From: Bacillus_BD oryzisoli
GTDB lineage: Bacteria; Bacillota; Bacilli; Bacillales; Cytobacillaceae
Reading direction: 5' to 3'
DNA length: 64,000 nucleotides
Assembly: GCF_036670025.1 (NCBI RefSeq)
Contig: NZ_CP137640.1
Location: forward strand, 4,870,001-4,934,000
Shown: piece by piece, positions 23,251-32,361 of the stretch
Layout: each line of letters starts with the position of its first letter
Numbering within the stretch: position 1 is the first letter of the stretch
Made by a program: the position numbers and the translations under genes
Notes under the pieces: generated by a model
The model's database searches: none
The model's input: only the letters and a program-made list of their open reading frames with translations
Told to the model about the DNA's origin: nothing

Positions 23251-24648
23251 TTAACCGATAGAACCTTCCATTTCGAACTTTATGAGACGGTTCATTTCAA
23301 CTGCATATTCCATTGGTAATTCTTTTGTAAATGGTTCAATGAAGCCCATGACGATCATTTCCGTTGCTTCCTGTTCAGAAACACCACGGCTCATTAAATA
23401 GAATAATTGTTCTTCGGAAACCTTTGATACTTTCGCTTCATGCTCAAGTGAAATATTATCATTTAAGATTTCATTATATGGAATCGTATCTGATGTTGAC
23501 TGATTATCCATAATTAATGTATCACATTCAATATTCGCACGGGCACCATCTGCTTTACGTCCAAAGTGAACCTGACCACGGTACGTTACTTTACCGCCAT
23601 GCTTAGAAATCGATTTAGATACGATTGTCGAAGATGTATTTGGTGCTAGATGAATCATTTTTGCACCGGCATCCTGATGCTGTCCTTTACCGGCAATCGC
23701 GATAGAAAGGGTAAGACCGCGTGCTCCTTCACCTTTCAGAATAACAGCTGGATATTTCATCGTTAATTTAGAACCGATATTTCCGTCAATCCATTCCATT
23801 GTGGCATTAGCCTCACAAACAGCACGCTTTGTTACAAGGTTAAACACGTTGTTTGCCCAGTTTTGAATCGTTGTATAACGGCAATACGCATCCTTTTTAA
23901 TAATGATTTCAACGACCGCACTGTGAAGTGAATTGGTTGTGTAGACCGGTGCTGTACAGCCTTCTACATAATGTACAGATGCACCTTCATCCACAATGAT
24001 TAACGTACGCTCGAATTGACCCATGTTTTCTGAGTTAATCCGGAAATACGCTTGCAGTGGTGTATCAACCTTCACACCTTTTGGTACATAGATGAAAGAT
24101 CCGCCAGACCATACAGCAGAGTTTAACGCTGCGAACTTATTATCTGTCGGTGGAATAACCTTTGCCCAGTGCTCACGGAAAATATCTTCATTTTCGCGAA
24201 GAGCGGAATCTGTATCTTTAAACACGATTCCTTGTGCTTCAAGATCTTCCTTCATATTATGGTAAACAACCTCTGATTCATATTGAGCAGAAACCCCTGC
24301 TAAATACTTCTGCTCTGCTTCAGGAATCCCAAGCTTATCAAAAGTCTGTTTAATCTCATCCGGAACCTCATCCCATGATTTTTCAGATTTCTCAGATGGT
24401 TTTACGTAATACGTAATTTCATCAAAATTTAATGAATTTAAATCTCCACCCCATTGCGGCATTGGCTTGCTGTAGAAGATATCCAATGATTTCAAACGGA
24501 AATCAAGCATCCACTGAGGCTCGTTTTTCATTTTTGAAATTTCTTCAACAATTTCCTTTGTTAAACCGCGTTTTGAACGGAAAATGGAGACGTCTTTATC
24601 ATGAAAGCCATATTTGTAATCACCGATTTCAGGTGCTTTTTTTGCCAT
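23251..24648 (-). CDS. sufB: Fe-S cluster assembly scaffold SufB
   Basis: 465 residues, usual length for Bacillus SufB. It forms the SufBC2D scaffold complex that builds iron-sulfur clusters in the cytoplasm. The sequence has the family's beta-helix core (SGGSFIYVPKGV, GKGQHQDAGAKMIHLAPN) and ends FEMEGSIG. AAGGAGG precedes the ATG. It is last in sufCDSUB. The final codons coincide with attR, so the C-terminal coding sequence was supplied by the integrating element, apparently without amino-acid change. Confidence 0.97.
   Translation of the reverse strand: MAKKAPEIGDYKYGFHDKDVSIFRSKRGLTKEIVEEISKMKNEPQWMLDFRLKSLDIFYSKPMPQWGGDLNSLNFDEITYYVKPSEKSEKSWDEVPDEIKQTFDKLGIPEAEQKYLAGVSAQYESEVVYHNMKEDLEAQGIVFKDTDSALRENEDIFREHWAKVIPPTDNKFAALNSAVWSGGSFIYVPKGVKVDTPLQAYFRINSENMGQFERTLIIVDEGASVHYVEGCTAPVYTTNSLHSAVVEIIIKKDAYCRYTTIQNWANNVFNLVTKRAVCEANATMEWIDGNIGSKLTMKYPAVILKGEGARGLTLSIAIAGKGQHQDAGAKMIHLAPNTSSTIVSKSISKHGGKVTYRGQVHFGRKADGARANIECDTLIMDNQSTSDTIPYNEILNDNISLEHEAKVSKVSEEQLFYLMSRGVSEQEATEMIVMGFIEPFTKELPMEYAVEMNRLIKFEMEGSIG
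23255..23280. other. attR: right 26-bp direct repeat within sufB
   Basis: Identical to 1494-1519. It forms the last codons of the present sufB (KFEMEGSI, then the GGT Gly codon and TAA at 23251), so integration leaves SufB intact. Confidence 0.9.
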
Positions 24649-24728
24649 CGCCTTAGTCCTCCTTTATAAGGGAAGCCGGAAGCTTCCGCTTATTATTTAA
24701 CTTACACTATCCTTCATTGGGCAGAAGC

Positions 24729-25172
24729 TTATTTATCCTCTTCATGAAGAGCCTTCTCCATGGCTTTCCATGCTAATGTCGCACATTTGATACGGGCAGG
24801 AAACTTACATACCCCCTGCAGGGCTTCGATATCGCCAAGATCTTCATCATCATCAATATCAATATCTTTTCCTTGCACCATATCAGAAAAAGTATGAGCA
24901 AGCTTTAATGCTTCCTCAACCGGTCTGCCTTTAATCGCATCTGTCATCATCGATGCTGATGACATAGAAATAGAGCAGCCTTCCCCTTCAAACTTTGCGT
25001 CCACGACGATATCATTTTCCACTTTCATCGTAAGTTGAATCCGGTCGCCGCAAGTCGGATTATTCATGTTAATCGTTAAACTTTCATCTTCAATGACGCC
25101 TCTGTTTCGAGGGTTTTTATAATGATCCATTATAACTTGTCTATAGAGGGTATCTAAATTATTAGAAGACAT
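24729..25172 (-). CDS. sufU: SufU, zinc-dependent sulfur transfer protein
   Basis: 147 residues of the IscU-like fold. In Bacillus SufU accepts persulfide sulfur from SufS through a zinc site. The ligands are visible: NNPTCGDRI, GEGCSIS and IKCATLAW, the three conserved Cys, with Asp in CGD. It overlaps the 3' end of sufS by 11 bp, indicating coupled translation. Confidence 0.96.
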   Translation of the reverse strand: MSSNNLDTLYRQVIMDHYKNPRNRGVIEDESLTINMNNPTCGDRIQLTMKVENDIVVDAKFEGEGCSISMSSASMMTDAIKGRPVEEALKLAHTFSDMVQGKDIDIDDDEDLGDIEALQGVCKFPARIKCATLAWKAMEKALHEEDK

Positions 25173-26391
25173 CGCTAAAATACTCCTTTGTTTTCACGAG
25201 TCCCTCCACAAGTCTATCGATATCCTCTTCTGAATTATACAGATAAAAGCTTGCCCGGGCAGTTGCTGATACATCAAGCCATTTCATTAACGGCTGTGCA
25301 CAGTGATGGCCTGCTCTTACAGCAATTCCTTCTGCATCAAGGACAGTAGCAACATCATGTGGATGAACATCGGAAAGATTAAATGTCACAACCCCGGCCC
25401 GTTTCTCTGCTTCTTTCGGACCGTAGATCGAAATTCCTTCAATTGTAGACATTTTTTCAAGCGTGTAAGCAGCCAGCTTATGTTCATGCTCGAGGATATT
25501 GTCCAACCCAATCTCCTGTATAAAATCAATCGCTGCACCTAAGCCGATTGCTCCTGCAATAATCGGTGTGCCGCCTTCAAACTTCCATGGAAGCTCTTTC
25601 CATGAAGATTCGTAAAGTCCGACAAAATCGATCATTTCGCCGCCAAATTCAATTGGCTCCATATTTTCCAGAAGTTGTTTTTTACCATATAATACACCGA
25701 TACCGGTAGGTCCGCACATTTTATGTCCTGAAAAACCAAGGAAATCACAATCTAAATCCTGTACATCAATTTTTAAGTGCGGCGCACCCTGTGCGGCATC
25801 AACAACCATTACAGCCCCATTTTCATGGGCAATCTTTGCAATTTCCTTAATTGGATTCATGACGCCAAGAACGTTTGAGACCATTGTCACTGCAACAAGC
25901 TTCGTATTTGGCGTGATCGTCGCTCTAACATCATCCAATGATAATGTACCATCTTCCTGAAGTGGAAAATACTTTAATGTCGCACCGGTATTTTTCGCTA
26001 CTTGCTGCCAAGGAATTAAATTGCTGTGATGCTCCATATACGTAATGACAATTTCATCGCCTTCTTTAAGGTTAGCATTGCCATAGCTGGAAGCAACTAG
26101 ATTTAATGCCGTTGTTGTTCCTCTCGTATAAACAATTTCTTCAATGGATTTAGCATTAATAAATTTTCTTATCTTTTCACGAGCACCTTCATAAGCGTCA
26201 GTTGCTCTTGTTCCAAGCGTATGAACACCACGGTGTACGTTTGAATTATCCTGACGGTAATAATTTGTAATCGCATCAATCACCTGAATCGGCTTTTGAG
26301 AAGTCGCAGCACTATCAAGATAGACTAATGGATGCCCATTTACTTCTTGATTTAAAATTGGGAACAATTGCTTGATTTCTTTAGTATTCAT
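25162..26391 (-). CDS. sufS: Cysteine desulfurase SufS
   Basis: 409-residue PLP enzyme that removes sulfur from cysteine for Fe-S assembly. The PLP lysine lies in FSGHKMCGPTGIG and the catalytic cysteine in RAGHHCAQPL. It shares one base with sufD and overlaps sufU, so the operon is tightly coupled. Confidence 0.97.
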   Translation of the reverse strand: MNTKEIKQLFPILNQEVNGHPLVYLDSAATSQKPIQVIDAITNYYRQDNSNVHRGVHTLGTRATDAYEGAREKIRKFINAKSIEEIVYTRGTTTALNLVASSYGNANLKEGDEIVITYMEHHSNLIPWQQVAKNTGATLKYFPLQEDGTLSLDDVRATITPNTKLVAVTMVSNVLGVMNPIKEIAKIAHENGAVMVVDAAQGAPHLKIDVQDLDCDFLGFSGHKMCGPTGIGVLYGKKQLLENMEPIEFGGEMIDFVGLYESSWKELPWKFEGGTPIIAGAIGLGAAIDFIQEIGLDNILEHEHKLAAYTLEKMSTIEGISIYGPKEAEKRAGVVTFNLSDVHPHDVATVLDAEGIAVRAGHHCAQPLMKWLDVSATARASFYLYNSEEDIDRLVEGLVKTKEYFSDVF

Positions 26392-27701
26392 TACTGAACT
26401 TTCCTTTCAATAACTTCAACGAGTTGTTTTTTAACCCCTTCAATCGGCAATTGAGCTACAACTGGTGCTAAGAATCCATGAATTACAAGGCGTTCAGCTT
26501 CCTTTTGTGTAATTCCGCGGCTCATTAAATAATAAAGCTGTGTCGGATCAACGCGGCCAACTGATGCGGCATGTCCTGCGATTACATCGTCTTCATCAAT
26601 TAGTAAAATTGGATTTGCATCCCCGCGTGCTTTTTCGCTTAACATCAGGATACGAGATTCCTGTTCAGCATTTGATTTAGAAGCACCGTGTTCAATTTTT
26701 CCAATCCCATTAAAAATCGTTGTCGCACTTTCCTTCAGCACACCACGTTTAAGGATGTTTGCTTCGGTATTACGGCCAAAATGAACAATCTTCGTTGTAA
26801 AGTTTTGAATTTGTTCGCCACGGCCGACAACAACTGATTTTGTATCGCCGCTTGAACCGTCTCCAATTAGATTTGTTGTCGTTTCAGAAATGGTATTCCC
26901 ATCATTCATTAATCCAAGTGACCAGCCGATTCGTGCATCCTTTGCTGCCACACCGCGGCGGTTAACATAAGTCGTAACGCCTTTTGCCAGATTATCAACC
27001 GCTCCATACTGTACATGAGCATTTTGGTTTGCAATCACTTCTGAGACGATGTTAAAAACATTATCTTGTGATTCAACCGTTGAGATATAGTTTTCTACGT
27101 ACGTAACTGAGCTATTATCCTCGGCAACAATTAACACATGGTTAAATACATTTGCCTCCGCATCATCATGTAAGAAGACAGCCTGAACTGGCTCTGTTAG
27201 TTCCACATTCTTTGGAACATATAAAAAAGCTCCTCCGTTTAACAGCGCTGCATGTAATGCAGTTAGTTTATGTTCATCAACCTTTACGGCATCCTTCATG
27301 AAGTACTTTTGCAGCAAATCGCCATGTTCACGGGCTGCTGTAAAGATATCCGTAAAAATAACACCTTTTTCCTGTAATTCCTTTGAAAGAGAGATCAGTG
27401 TTGGACGATTATTACGTTGAATATATAATGATTGATCATTTTCATTGACGTTAATTAATGATTTCACACTGTCAGGTAGTTCATCAAAGGAAGTGAAATC
27501 TTCACTTTTTATTATATGTTTATCAAACTGAGTAAAGTTCCATTTGTCAATTTTCGTTTTATCCGGCTTCGGCATTGGAAGATTCTCAGCCTGTTCAAGG
27601 GCATTTATACGCAGTTCTGTCAACCAGACAGGCTCGCCCATATCCTTTGAAAAAGAGCTGATATACTCTTTTTCAAAAGTTTTTTTCATTTCTGTTGTCA
27701 T
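26391..27701 (-). CDS. sufD: Fe-S cluster assembly protein SufD
   Basis: 436-residue partner of SufB in the SufBC2D scaffold. It carries the same beta-helix family features as SufB (GGAFLYVPKNVELTEPVQ, DEDDVIAGHAASVGRVDPTQ) with the conserved His-rich C-terminal segment. It lies 17 bp after sufC. Confidence 0.96.
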   Translation of the reverse strand: MTTEMKKTFEKEYISSFSKDMGEPVWLTELRINALEQAENLPMPKPDKTKIDKWNFTQFDKHIIKSEDFTSFDELPDSVKSLINVNENDQSLYIQRNNRPTLISLSKELQEKGVIFTDIFTAAREHGDLLQKYFMKDAVKVDEHKLTALHAALLNGGAFLYVPKNVELTEPVQAVFLHDDAEANVFNHVLIVAEDNSSVTYVENYISTVESQDNVFNIVSEVIANQNAHVQYGAVDNLAKGVTTYVNRRGVAAKDARIGWSLGLMNDGNTISETTTNLIGDGSSGDTKSVVVGRGEQIQNFTTKIVHFGRNTEANILKRGVLKESATTIFNGIGKIEHGASKSNAEQESRILMLSEKARGDANPILLIDEDDVIAGHAASVGRVDPTQLYYLMSRGITQKEAERLVIHGFLAPVVAQLPIEGVKKQLVEVIERKVQ

Positions 27702-27718
27702 GATTAAATCCTCCTAAC

Positions 27719-28504
27719 TTACGCTTCTTGACCGACTGTTTCGTCTTCGATTCCGAGCTCTTGTTTAATCCAGTCATAACCTTCTGCTTCTAAACGCTGT
27801 GCAAGCTCCGGACCGCCTGACATTACAACACGGCCCTGCATCATTACATGCACATAGTCAGGAGTGATATAGTTTAAAAGACGTTGATAGTGTGTAATAA
27901 CTAAGCAGCCGAAATCTTCGCCGCGCATTTCGTTGATACCTTTTGAAACAACCTTTAATGCATCAATATCAAGTCCTGAATCAATTTCATCTAGGATCGC
28001 AATCTTTGGCTGAATCATCATTAATTGAAGGATTTCATTACGTTTCTTTTCTCCACCGGAGAATCCTTCATTTAAATAACGCTGTGCCATATTTGGATCC
28101 ATATCAAGGAATTCCATTTTGCTGTCCATTTGACGAATAAATTTCATCAAGGAGATTTCATTGCCTTCGCCGCGTCGGCTGTTAATTGCCGAACGTAAAA
28201 ACTCTGCGTTTGTTACACCGCTGATTTCACTTGGATACTGCATGGCAAGAAATAGACCTGCACGGGCACGTTCGTCAACTCCCATTTCCAAAACGTTTTG
28301 TCCATCCAGCGTAATACTTCCTTGTGTCACTTCATATTTTGGATGCCCCATAATGGCTGAAGATAAAGTAGATTTACCAGTACCATTCGGACCCATGATT
28401 GCATGGAATTCTCCGCCTTTTATTTCAAGGTTTACACCTTTTAAAATTTCTTTACCGTCAATAGAGACATGTAAGTCTTTAATCGTTAGTACAGATCCTG
28501 CCAT
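27719..28504 (-). CDS. sufC: SufC ATPase of the Fe-S assembly complex
   Basis: 261 residues from the ATG at 28504, which has GGAGGG upstream; an upstream in-frame TTG overlaps that RBS and is rejected. ABC ATPase motifs: Walker A GPNGTGKST, signature FSGGEKKR, Walker B AILDEIDSG. It binds SufB and SufD and powers cluster assembly. First gene of the suf operon. Confidence 0.96.
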   Translation of the reverse strand: MAGSVLTIKDLHVSIDGKEILKGVNLEIKGGEFHAIMGPNGTGKSTLSSAIMGHPKYEVTQGSITLDGQNVLEMGVDERARAGLFLAMQYPSEISGVTNAEFLRSAINSRRGEGNEISLMKFIRQMDSKMEFLDMDPNMAQRYLNEGFSGGEKKRNEILQLMMIQPKIAILDEIDSGLDIDALKVVSKGINEMRGEDFGCLVITHYQRLLNYITPDYVHVMMQGRVVMSGGPELAQRLEAEGYDWIKQELGIEDETVGQEA

Positions 28505-28640
28505 AATTTTTTTACCCTCCAAAAAAAATAATTTGTATCTTGTCGGTTAGAAACCGGCTTTCTCAATTCTCAATCTATTCTCATTACAATCTTATACCAA
28601 ATCATATTTGTTAGCAACATTTATGTAGTATTTACAAGCT
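28505..28640 (-). promoter_or_regulatory. Probable suf operon promoter and leader
   Basis: On the minus strand TTGCTA and TAAGAT are 17 bp apart, about 100 bp before the sufC start, followed by a leader with a small CGGTT/AACCG hairpin (28544-28556). No riboswitch is recognised. The rest of the gap to 28851 shows nothing I can name. Confidence 0.4.
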
Positions 28641-28851
28641 TTTCAAACAAAACTATTTAGAAAGTCCGTTTAATCGCTATTGAGAATGGATTTAAGCTAT
28701 TTTCAATTAGCTTTTTTAAAAAATAATTTTTTTATTTTTCCCATCACGGACTCACTACACACACCGCCGATTTAAAGTGATTTTTGTCATTTCCTTATCA
28801 CTAGTATGCTGCATTAAGCCCGTTAGTATGATTTGGTGTTAGGCACCAAAA

Positions 28852-28881
28852 AAACCAGCGCATGTGGATGGCACTGGTTTA
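28852..28881 (-). terminator. Rho-independent terminator
   Basis: AAACCAGTGC / GCGCTGGTTT with one mismatch, followed by a U-run on the minus strand. It lies behind the weak 28913-29083 frame. Confidence 0.65.
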
Positions 28882-28912
28882 TATATGCTTATTATACATG
28901 ATTATGGTTATT

Positions 28913-29083
28913 TTATAAATGATGCTGCTTTTTAGCAAAGTTTTCAAAGATTTTTCTACTTTGGCTGTATTCTTGCTCACGTCGGTTTTCCACTTTCATT
29001 CTTTCTTTAGGTTTTTGGCAATAGACCTCGTAGCCAATTCCATGTGCATGATGCAAGGCTTTTTCCATTTCATGTGTATAATT
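28913..29083 (-). CDS. Possible small charged protein
   Basis: A 56-codon frame from an ATG at 29083 (MNYTHEMEKALHHAHGIGYE...), very basic and His-rich, ending in FAKKQHHL. A longer frame to 29143 has no RBS, and this start has only a weak AGGA 17 bases upstream. A terminator follows 30 bp later, which favours transcription through it. Not recognised. It may be a small regulator or nothing. Confidence 0.3.
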   Translation of the reverse strand, partial: NYTHEMEKALHHAHGIGYEVYCQKPKERMKVENRREQEYSQSRKIFENFAKKQHHL

Positions 29084-29316
29084 CATATGCAAGCTGCTAA
29101 TAGTCCTCAATCCCTTCGACAATATATGAGTTTGACGTCGCATGTGCTGTTTTATTATTTTTATATGCTACCATCCATGCTTAAAAACACTCAAACCCGA
29201 AAATAAACCATTTTCGGCTTTATCGCCTGTTTTTGGGTTATTGATACTTAGCATTCGACATTATTCTTAATTTCTCTACTATTTTCTTCAATTTTCACAC
29301 CATTATAAAAAAATAA

Positions 29317-29353
29317 AAAGCCACAGCCCTCATATTTTAAGGGCAATGGCTTT
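29317..29353 (-). terminator. metNIQ operon terminator
   Basis: AAAGCCA..GCCCT / AGGGC..TGGCTTT, followed by a long U-run on the minus strand, 12 bp behind the metQ stop. Confidence 0.85.
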
Positions 29354-29365
29354 ACGCTTCGTTTT

Positions 29366-30214
29366 TTATTCAGATACTGGTACTACAGCACCGTCATATT
29401 TTTCTAAAATAAAATCTTGAATTTCCTTAGAGTGCAGCACTTCAACTAATGCTTTAATTTCTTCTTTATTTTCATCACCTTTGCGAACGGCAATAATGTT
29501 CACATATGGTGATTCTTTGTCTTCGATGGCAATTGAATCTTTAAGCGGATTTAAACCAGCATCGATGGCAAAGTTTGAGTTGATCAGAACGATGTCACCT
29601 TCATTATTATTAAAGATTTGCGGTAAAAGCTCTGCTGCATATTCTGTGTCAAATTCTAAATTCCTTGGATTTTCCACGATATCATCTATAGTAGCAGCTG
29701 TTTTATCAATGCCTTCTTTTAATGTGATTAAGCCTTCTTTTTCTAATAATGAAAGGACACGGCCATGGTCAGCTACAGAGTTACTGATAATAACCTTTGC
29801 ATTTTCTGGTAAATCCTTTAATGATTTATATTTCTTTGAATAAATACCAATTGGCTCAATATGAATACCGCCAGCATTTGCAAATTCATAACCATTTTCT
29901 TTGATTTGTGTTTCGAAATAAGGAATATGCTGGAAATAGTTTGCATCAAGATCTCCTGAAGCTAACGCTTGGTTAGGAAGAACATAATCCTGGAATGTTT
30001 CAATTTGAAGTTCGATTCCTTTTTCCTCTAATAGCGGTTTTGCCTGTTCTAGAATCTCAGCATGCGGTACGTTGGATGCACCAACTACAAGTTTTTTCAT
30101 TTCTTCTTTTGATTCTGCCGCAGAATCATCCTTCTTTTCTTCTGTTGCGCCGCCGCATGCAGCCAACACAAGAACGAATACTAACGTGAATAATGCTGTT
30201 AACCATTTTTTCAT
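29366..30214 (-). CDS. metQ: Methionine ABC transporter substrate-binding lipoprotein MetQ
   Basis: 282 residues with a lipoprotein signal ending LAAC (Cys20), then the NlpA family body (VVGASNVPHAEILEQAKPLL; GGIHIEPIGIYSKKYKSL). It captures methionine outside the membrane for MetI/MetN. Last gene of the operon, 13 bp after metI. Regulated with it by the upstream SAM-I riboswitch. Confidence 0.94.
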   Translation of the reverse strand: MKKWLTALFTLVFVLVLAACGGATEEKKDDSAAESKEEMKKLVVGASNVPHAEILEQAKPLLEEKGIELQIETFQDYVLPNQALASGDLDANYFQHIPYFETQIKENGYEFANAGGIHIEPIGIYSKKYKSLKDLPENAKVIISNSVADHGRVLSLLEKEGLITLKEGIDKTAATIDDIVENPRNLEFDTEYAAELLPQIFNNNEGDIVLINSNFAIDAGLNPLKDSIAIEDKESPYVNIIAVRKGDENKEEIKALVEVLHSKEIQDFILEKYDGAVVPVSE

Positions 30215-30227
30215 TATGACAACCCCT

Positions 30228-30896
30228 TTACCTTTTATCTATTTTATTAGTTATAATATCTCCAATAAATTGGATGATAAATACAATCACAAGTACAATA
30301 ATAGTAGCCATTAACGTAACATCAAAACGGCTGCGCTGGAATCCTTCAAGATAGGCCAGGTTACCAAGACCGCCTGCCCCGATGACACCGGCCATAGCCG
30401 TAAATCCAACCAATGAAATGGCTGTAACAGTAATTCCTGAGATAAGTGCTGGAAGGGACTCTGGTATCAATACCTTCCAAATAATTGTAGTCGTTTTAGC
30501 CCCCATTGATCTCGCAGCTTCAATTACACCTTTATCAATTTCCCGAAGTCCAATTTCAACCATACGGGCATAAAAAGGGGCTGAGCCAATAATTAAGGCC
30601 GGTAATGCCGCATTTTCACCAATCATTGTCCCAAATACGAATTTGGTAAATGGAATCAAAAGAACAATCAGGATAATAAATGGAATAGAGCGGAATATAT
30701 TGACCAATGCACTGATGACTTTATTTACCGTATAATTCTGCCAGAGATTCCCTTTTGCAGTTAAAAACAATAGTAAACCAAGAATAATACCAAGAATAAA
30801 CGTTGCAAGGGTGGAAATCCCCGTCATATATAAGGTTTCTTTCGTTGCTTCCCACATTTTCACCCAATCAACATTCGGGAACCACTGATTAAGCAT
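30228..30896 (-). CDS. metI: Methionine ABC transporter permease MetI
   Basis: 222 residues with about five membrane segments and the permease EAA loop (EAARSMGAKTTTIIWKVLIP) that docks on the ATPase. The start overlaps the end of metN by 8 bp. The usual length for the family. Confidence 0.94.
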   Translation of the reverse strand: MLNQWFPNVDWVKMWEATKETLYMTGISTLATFILGIILGLLLFLTAKGNLWQNYTVNKVISALVNIFRSIPFIILIVLLIPFTKFVFGTMIGENAALPALIIGSAPFYARMVEIGLREIDKGVIEAARSMGAKTTTIIWKVLIPESLPALISGITVTAISLVGFTAMAGVIGAGGLGNLAYLEGFQRSRFDVTLMATIIVLVIVFIIQFIGDIITNKIDKR

Positions 30897-31914
30897 TCGA
30901 AATCACCTCCAGGCCCACTTGTTGAGAATCAATATAGTTAATAGCTTTTTCGATTTCACTTTCTTCTCCGTCTAAGTGGATAAACAGTGTACCATATGCA
31001 CCGTTTTGTGTTTGTGAGACCTTCCCCTGCAGAATATTAATCGTAATTTCAAAGTTACGAATTAAATTCGTAATCAAAGGCTTCTCAGCACCCTCTCCAA
31101 TAAAGGTGAGCTGAACAACCCTTCCGGAATGGTACTCTGTAAGCAGATGCTCAATCGTATCCTTTGTCTCCTCGGGTTCTGTCACCTGCTGGACAAATCG
31201 TTTTGTAATCGGCTGCTGCGGGTTTTTAAATACTTCTAAAACCGTGCCCATTTCGACAATTTTTCCTGCCTCCATAACAGCAACGCGGTGACAAATTTTA
31301 CGAATCACATGCATTTCATGGGTGATTAACACAATGGTTAAACCAAGTCTTTTATTTATATCGACTAACAGGTCTAAAATTTGATCCGTTGTTTGCGGGT
31401 CAAGTGCTGATGTTGCTTCATCACATAATAATACCTTCGGGTTGTTCGCAAGTGCTCTGGCAATCCCAACCCTTTGCTTTTGACCGCCGCTCAGCTGTGA
31501 TGGGTACGAATCTTCTCTTCCTTGAAGGCCGACAAGCTGGATCAGCTCGTCCACTCGCTTCATTCGTTTTTCTTTCGGTACGCCGGCAATTTCAAGTGGG
31601 AAAGAAATATTTTCTCTTACCGTTCTCGACCAAAGTAAGTTAAAGTGTTGGAAAATCATACTGATTTCCTGGCGTGCTTCCCTTAATTTAGCTCCTTTTA
31701 TATGAGAAACTCGGTTTTCTGCCACCGTTACAGAGCCTTCAGAAGGAAGCTCAAGTCCGTTTAACATTCGAATCAATGTACTTTTTCCCGCGCCGCTGTA
31801 ACCGATCACGCCAAATATCTCGCCGTCTTTTACCTCAAGGTTAACGTCCGTAACAGCTGTTACTTTTCCCTGCTTCGTGGAGAAAACTTTTTTTACGTTT
31901 TTGATTGAAATCAT
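30889..31914 (-). CDS. metN: Methionine ABC transporter ATPase MetN
   Basis: 341 residues from the ATG at 31914 with GGGGTG upstream, equal to the B. subtilis length; a longer frame upstream has no RBS. Walker A GYSGAGKST, signature LSGGQKQR, Walker B LLCDEATSALD, and a C-terminal NIL domain (from about residue 265), which senses methionine and inhibits transport. First gene of metNIQ. Confidence 0.95.
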   Translation of the reverse strand: MISIKNVKKVFSTKQGKVTAVTDVNLEVKDGEIFGVIGYSGAGKSTLIRMLNGLELPSEGSVTVAENRVSHIKGAKLREARQEISMIFQHFNLLWSRTVRENISFPLEIAGVPKEKRMKRVDELIQLVGLQGREDSYPSQLSGGQKQRVGIARALANNPKVLLCDEATSALDPQTTDQILDLLVDINKRLGLTIVLITHEMHVIRKICHRVAVMEAGKIVEMGTVLEVFKNPQQPITKRFVQQVTEPEETKDTIEHLLTEYHSGRVVQLTFIGEGAEKPLITNLIRNFEITINILQGKVSQTQNGAYGTLFIHLDGEESEIEKAINYIDSQQVGLEVISNA

Positions 31915-31997
31915 CTTGATTTCACCCCTTACTATCCATATGTTATCCAATACAGTCTTACTGGAAATGAGTTAAAAAAATGCCTATATACTAATAA

Positions 31998-32155
31998 ATG
32001 CCTTTCTGCATGTGAGCAGAAAGGCATAAGGATGTGCTGCCTTTCTCTCATCTGTCAAAGCATAATGCTTTGTGTGAATTGGCACCATGTCAATTGACAT
32101 TGACGGTTGCCGGGTTTCATCGGGCACATCCCTCCACCTCTCTTGATAAGAGCAA
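31998..32155 (-). promoter_or_regulatory. SAM-I (S-box) riboswitch upstream of metN
   Basis: The minus strand carries the S-box core: CTTATCAAGAGAGGTGGAGG, GCCCGATGAAACCCGGCAACC, and the closing TGACAGATGAGAG. It is followed by a terminator stem, ATGCCTTTCTGC / GCAGAAAGGCAT (31999-32026). SAM binding is known to favour termination, lowering metNIQ when methionine is plentiful. Confidence 0.95.
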
Positions 32156-32361
32156 ACATGTATATTTAATTACATTCATGTCAAGCATTTTTACTTTAAC
32201 GTATTTTGAGAATTACGAGAGTTATCGTACCATAGATAGTAAGGAGTGTCAATATAATAATTTATTTTAATATATTAATATTCTGTCAATATCGCCTTAT
32301 AAAAGGCCCCGCTATAGGGTTTATTGCACTCTCTTAAAATTATTTCAGTAAACTGAAAGTT

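Larger units (their letters stand above)
1494..23280. mobile_element. Integrated element in the 3' end of sufB (satellite-like, with defence-type cargo)
   Basis: Bounded by a perfect 26-bp direct repeat (1494-1519 and 23255-23280) that is the coding sequence of the SufB C-terminus. An intact tyrosine integrase (22005-23162) abuts the right end, and related arm-type repeats lie inside both ends (1625-1643 and 23171-23189). The right part holds a replication module (primase-polymerase, iterons, small HTH proteins). The left part holds AT-rich nuclease, helicase and HEPN genes plus IS, intron and integrase debris. The boundaries are seen directly; the phage-satellite classification is inference because no capsid-remodelling or certain terminase gene is recognisable. 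A small integrative mobilisable element is the alternative, but no relaxase is seen. Confidence 0.88.

Noticed and set aside
23251..24648. SufB truncated by the insertion
   Set aside because: The C-terminal codons are restored by attR and the protein has full length.
28161..28550. Long plus-strand frame opposite sufC
   Set aside because: Antisense shadow of a certain gene, with no RBS; similar frames opposite fadA, fadE, ssrA-smpB and tup genes were dropped for the same reason.
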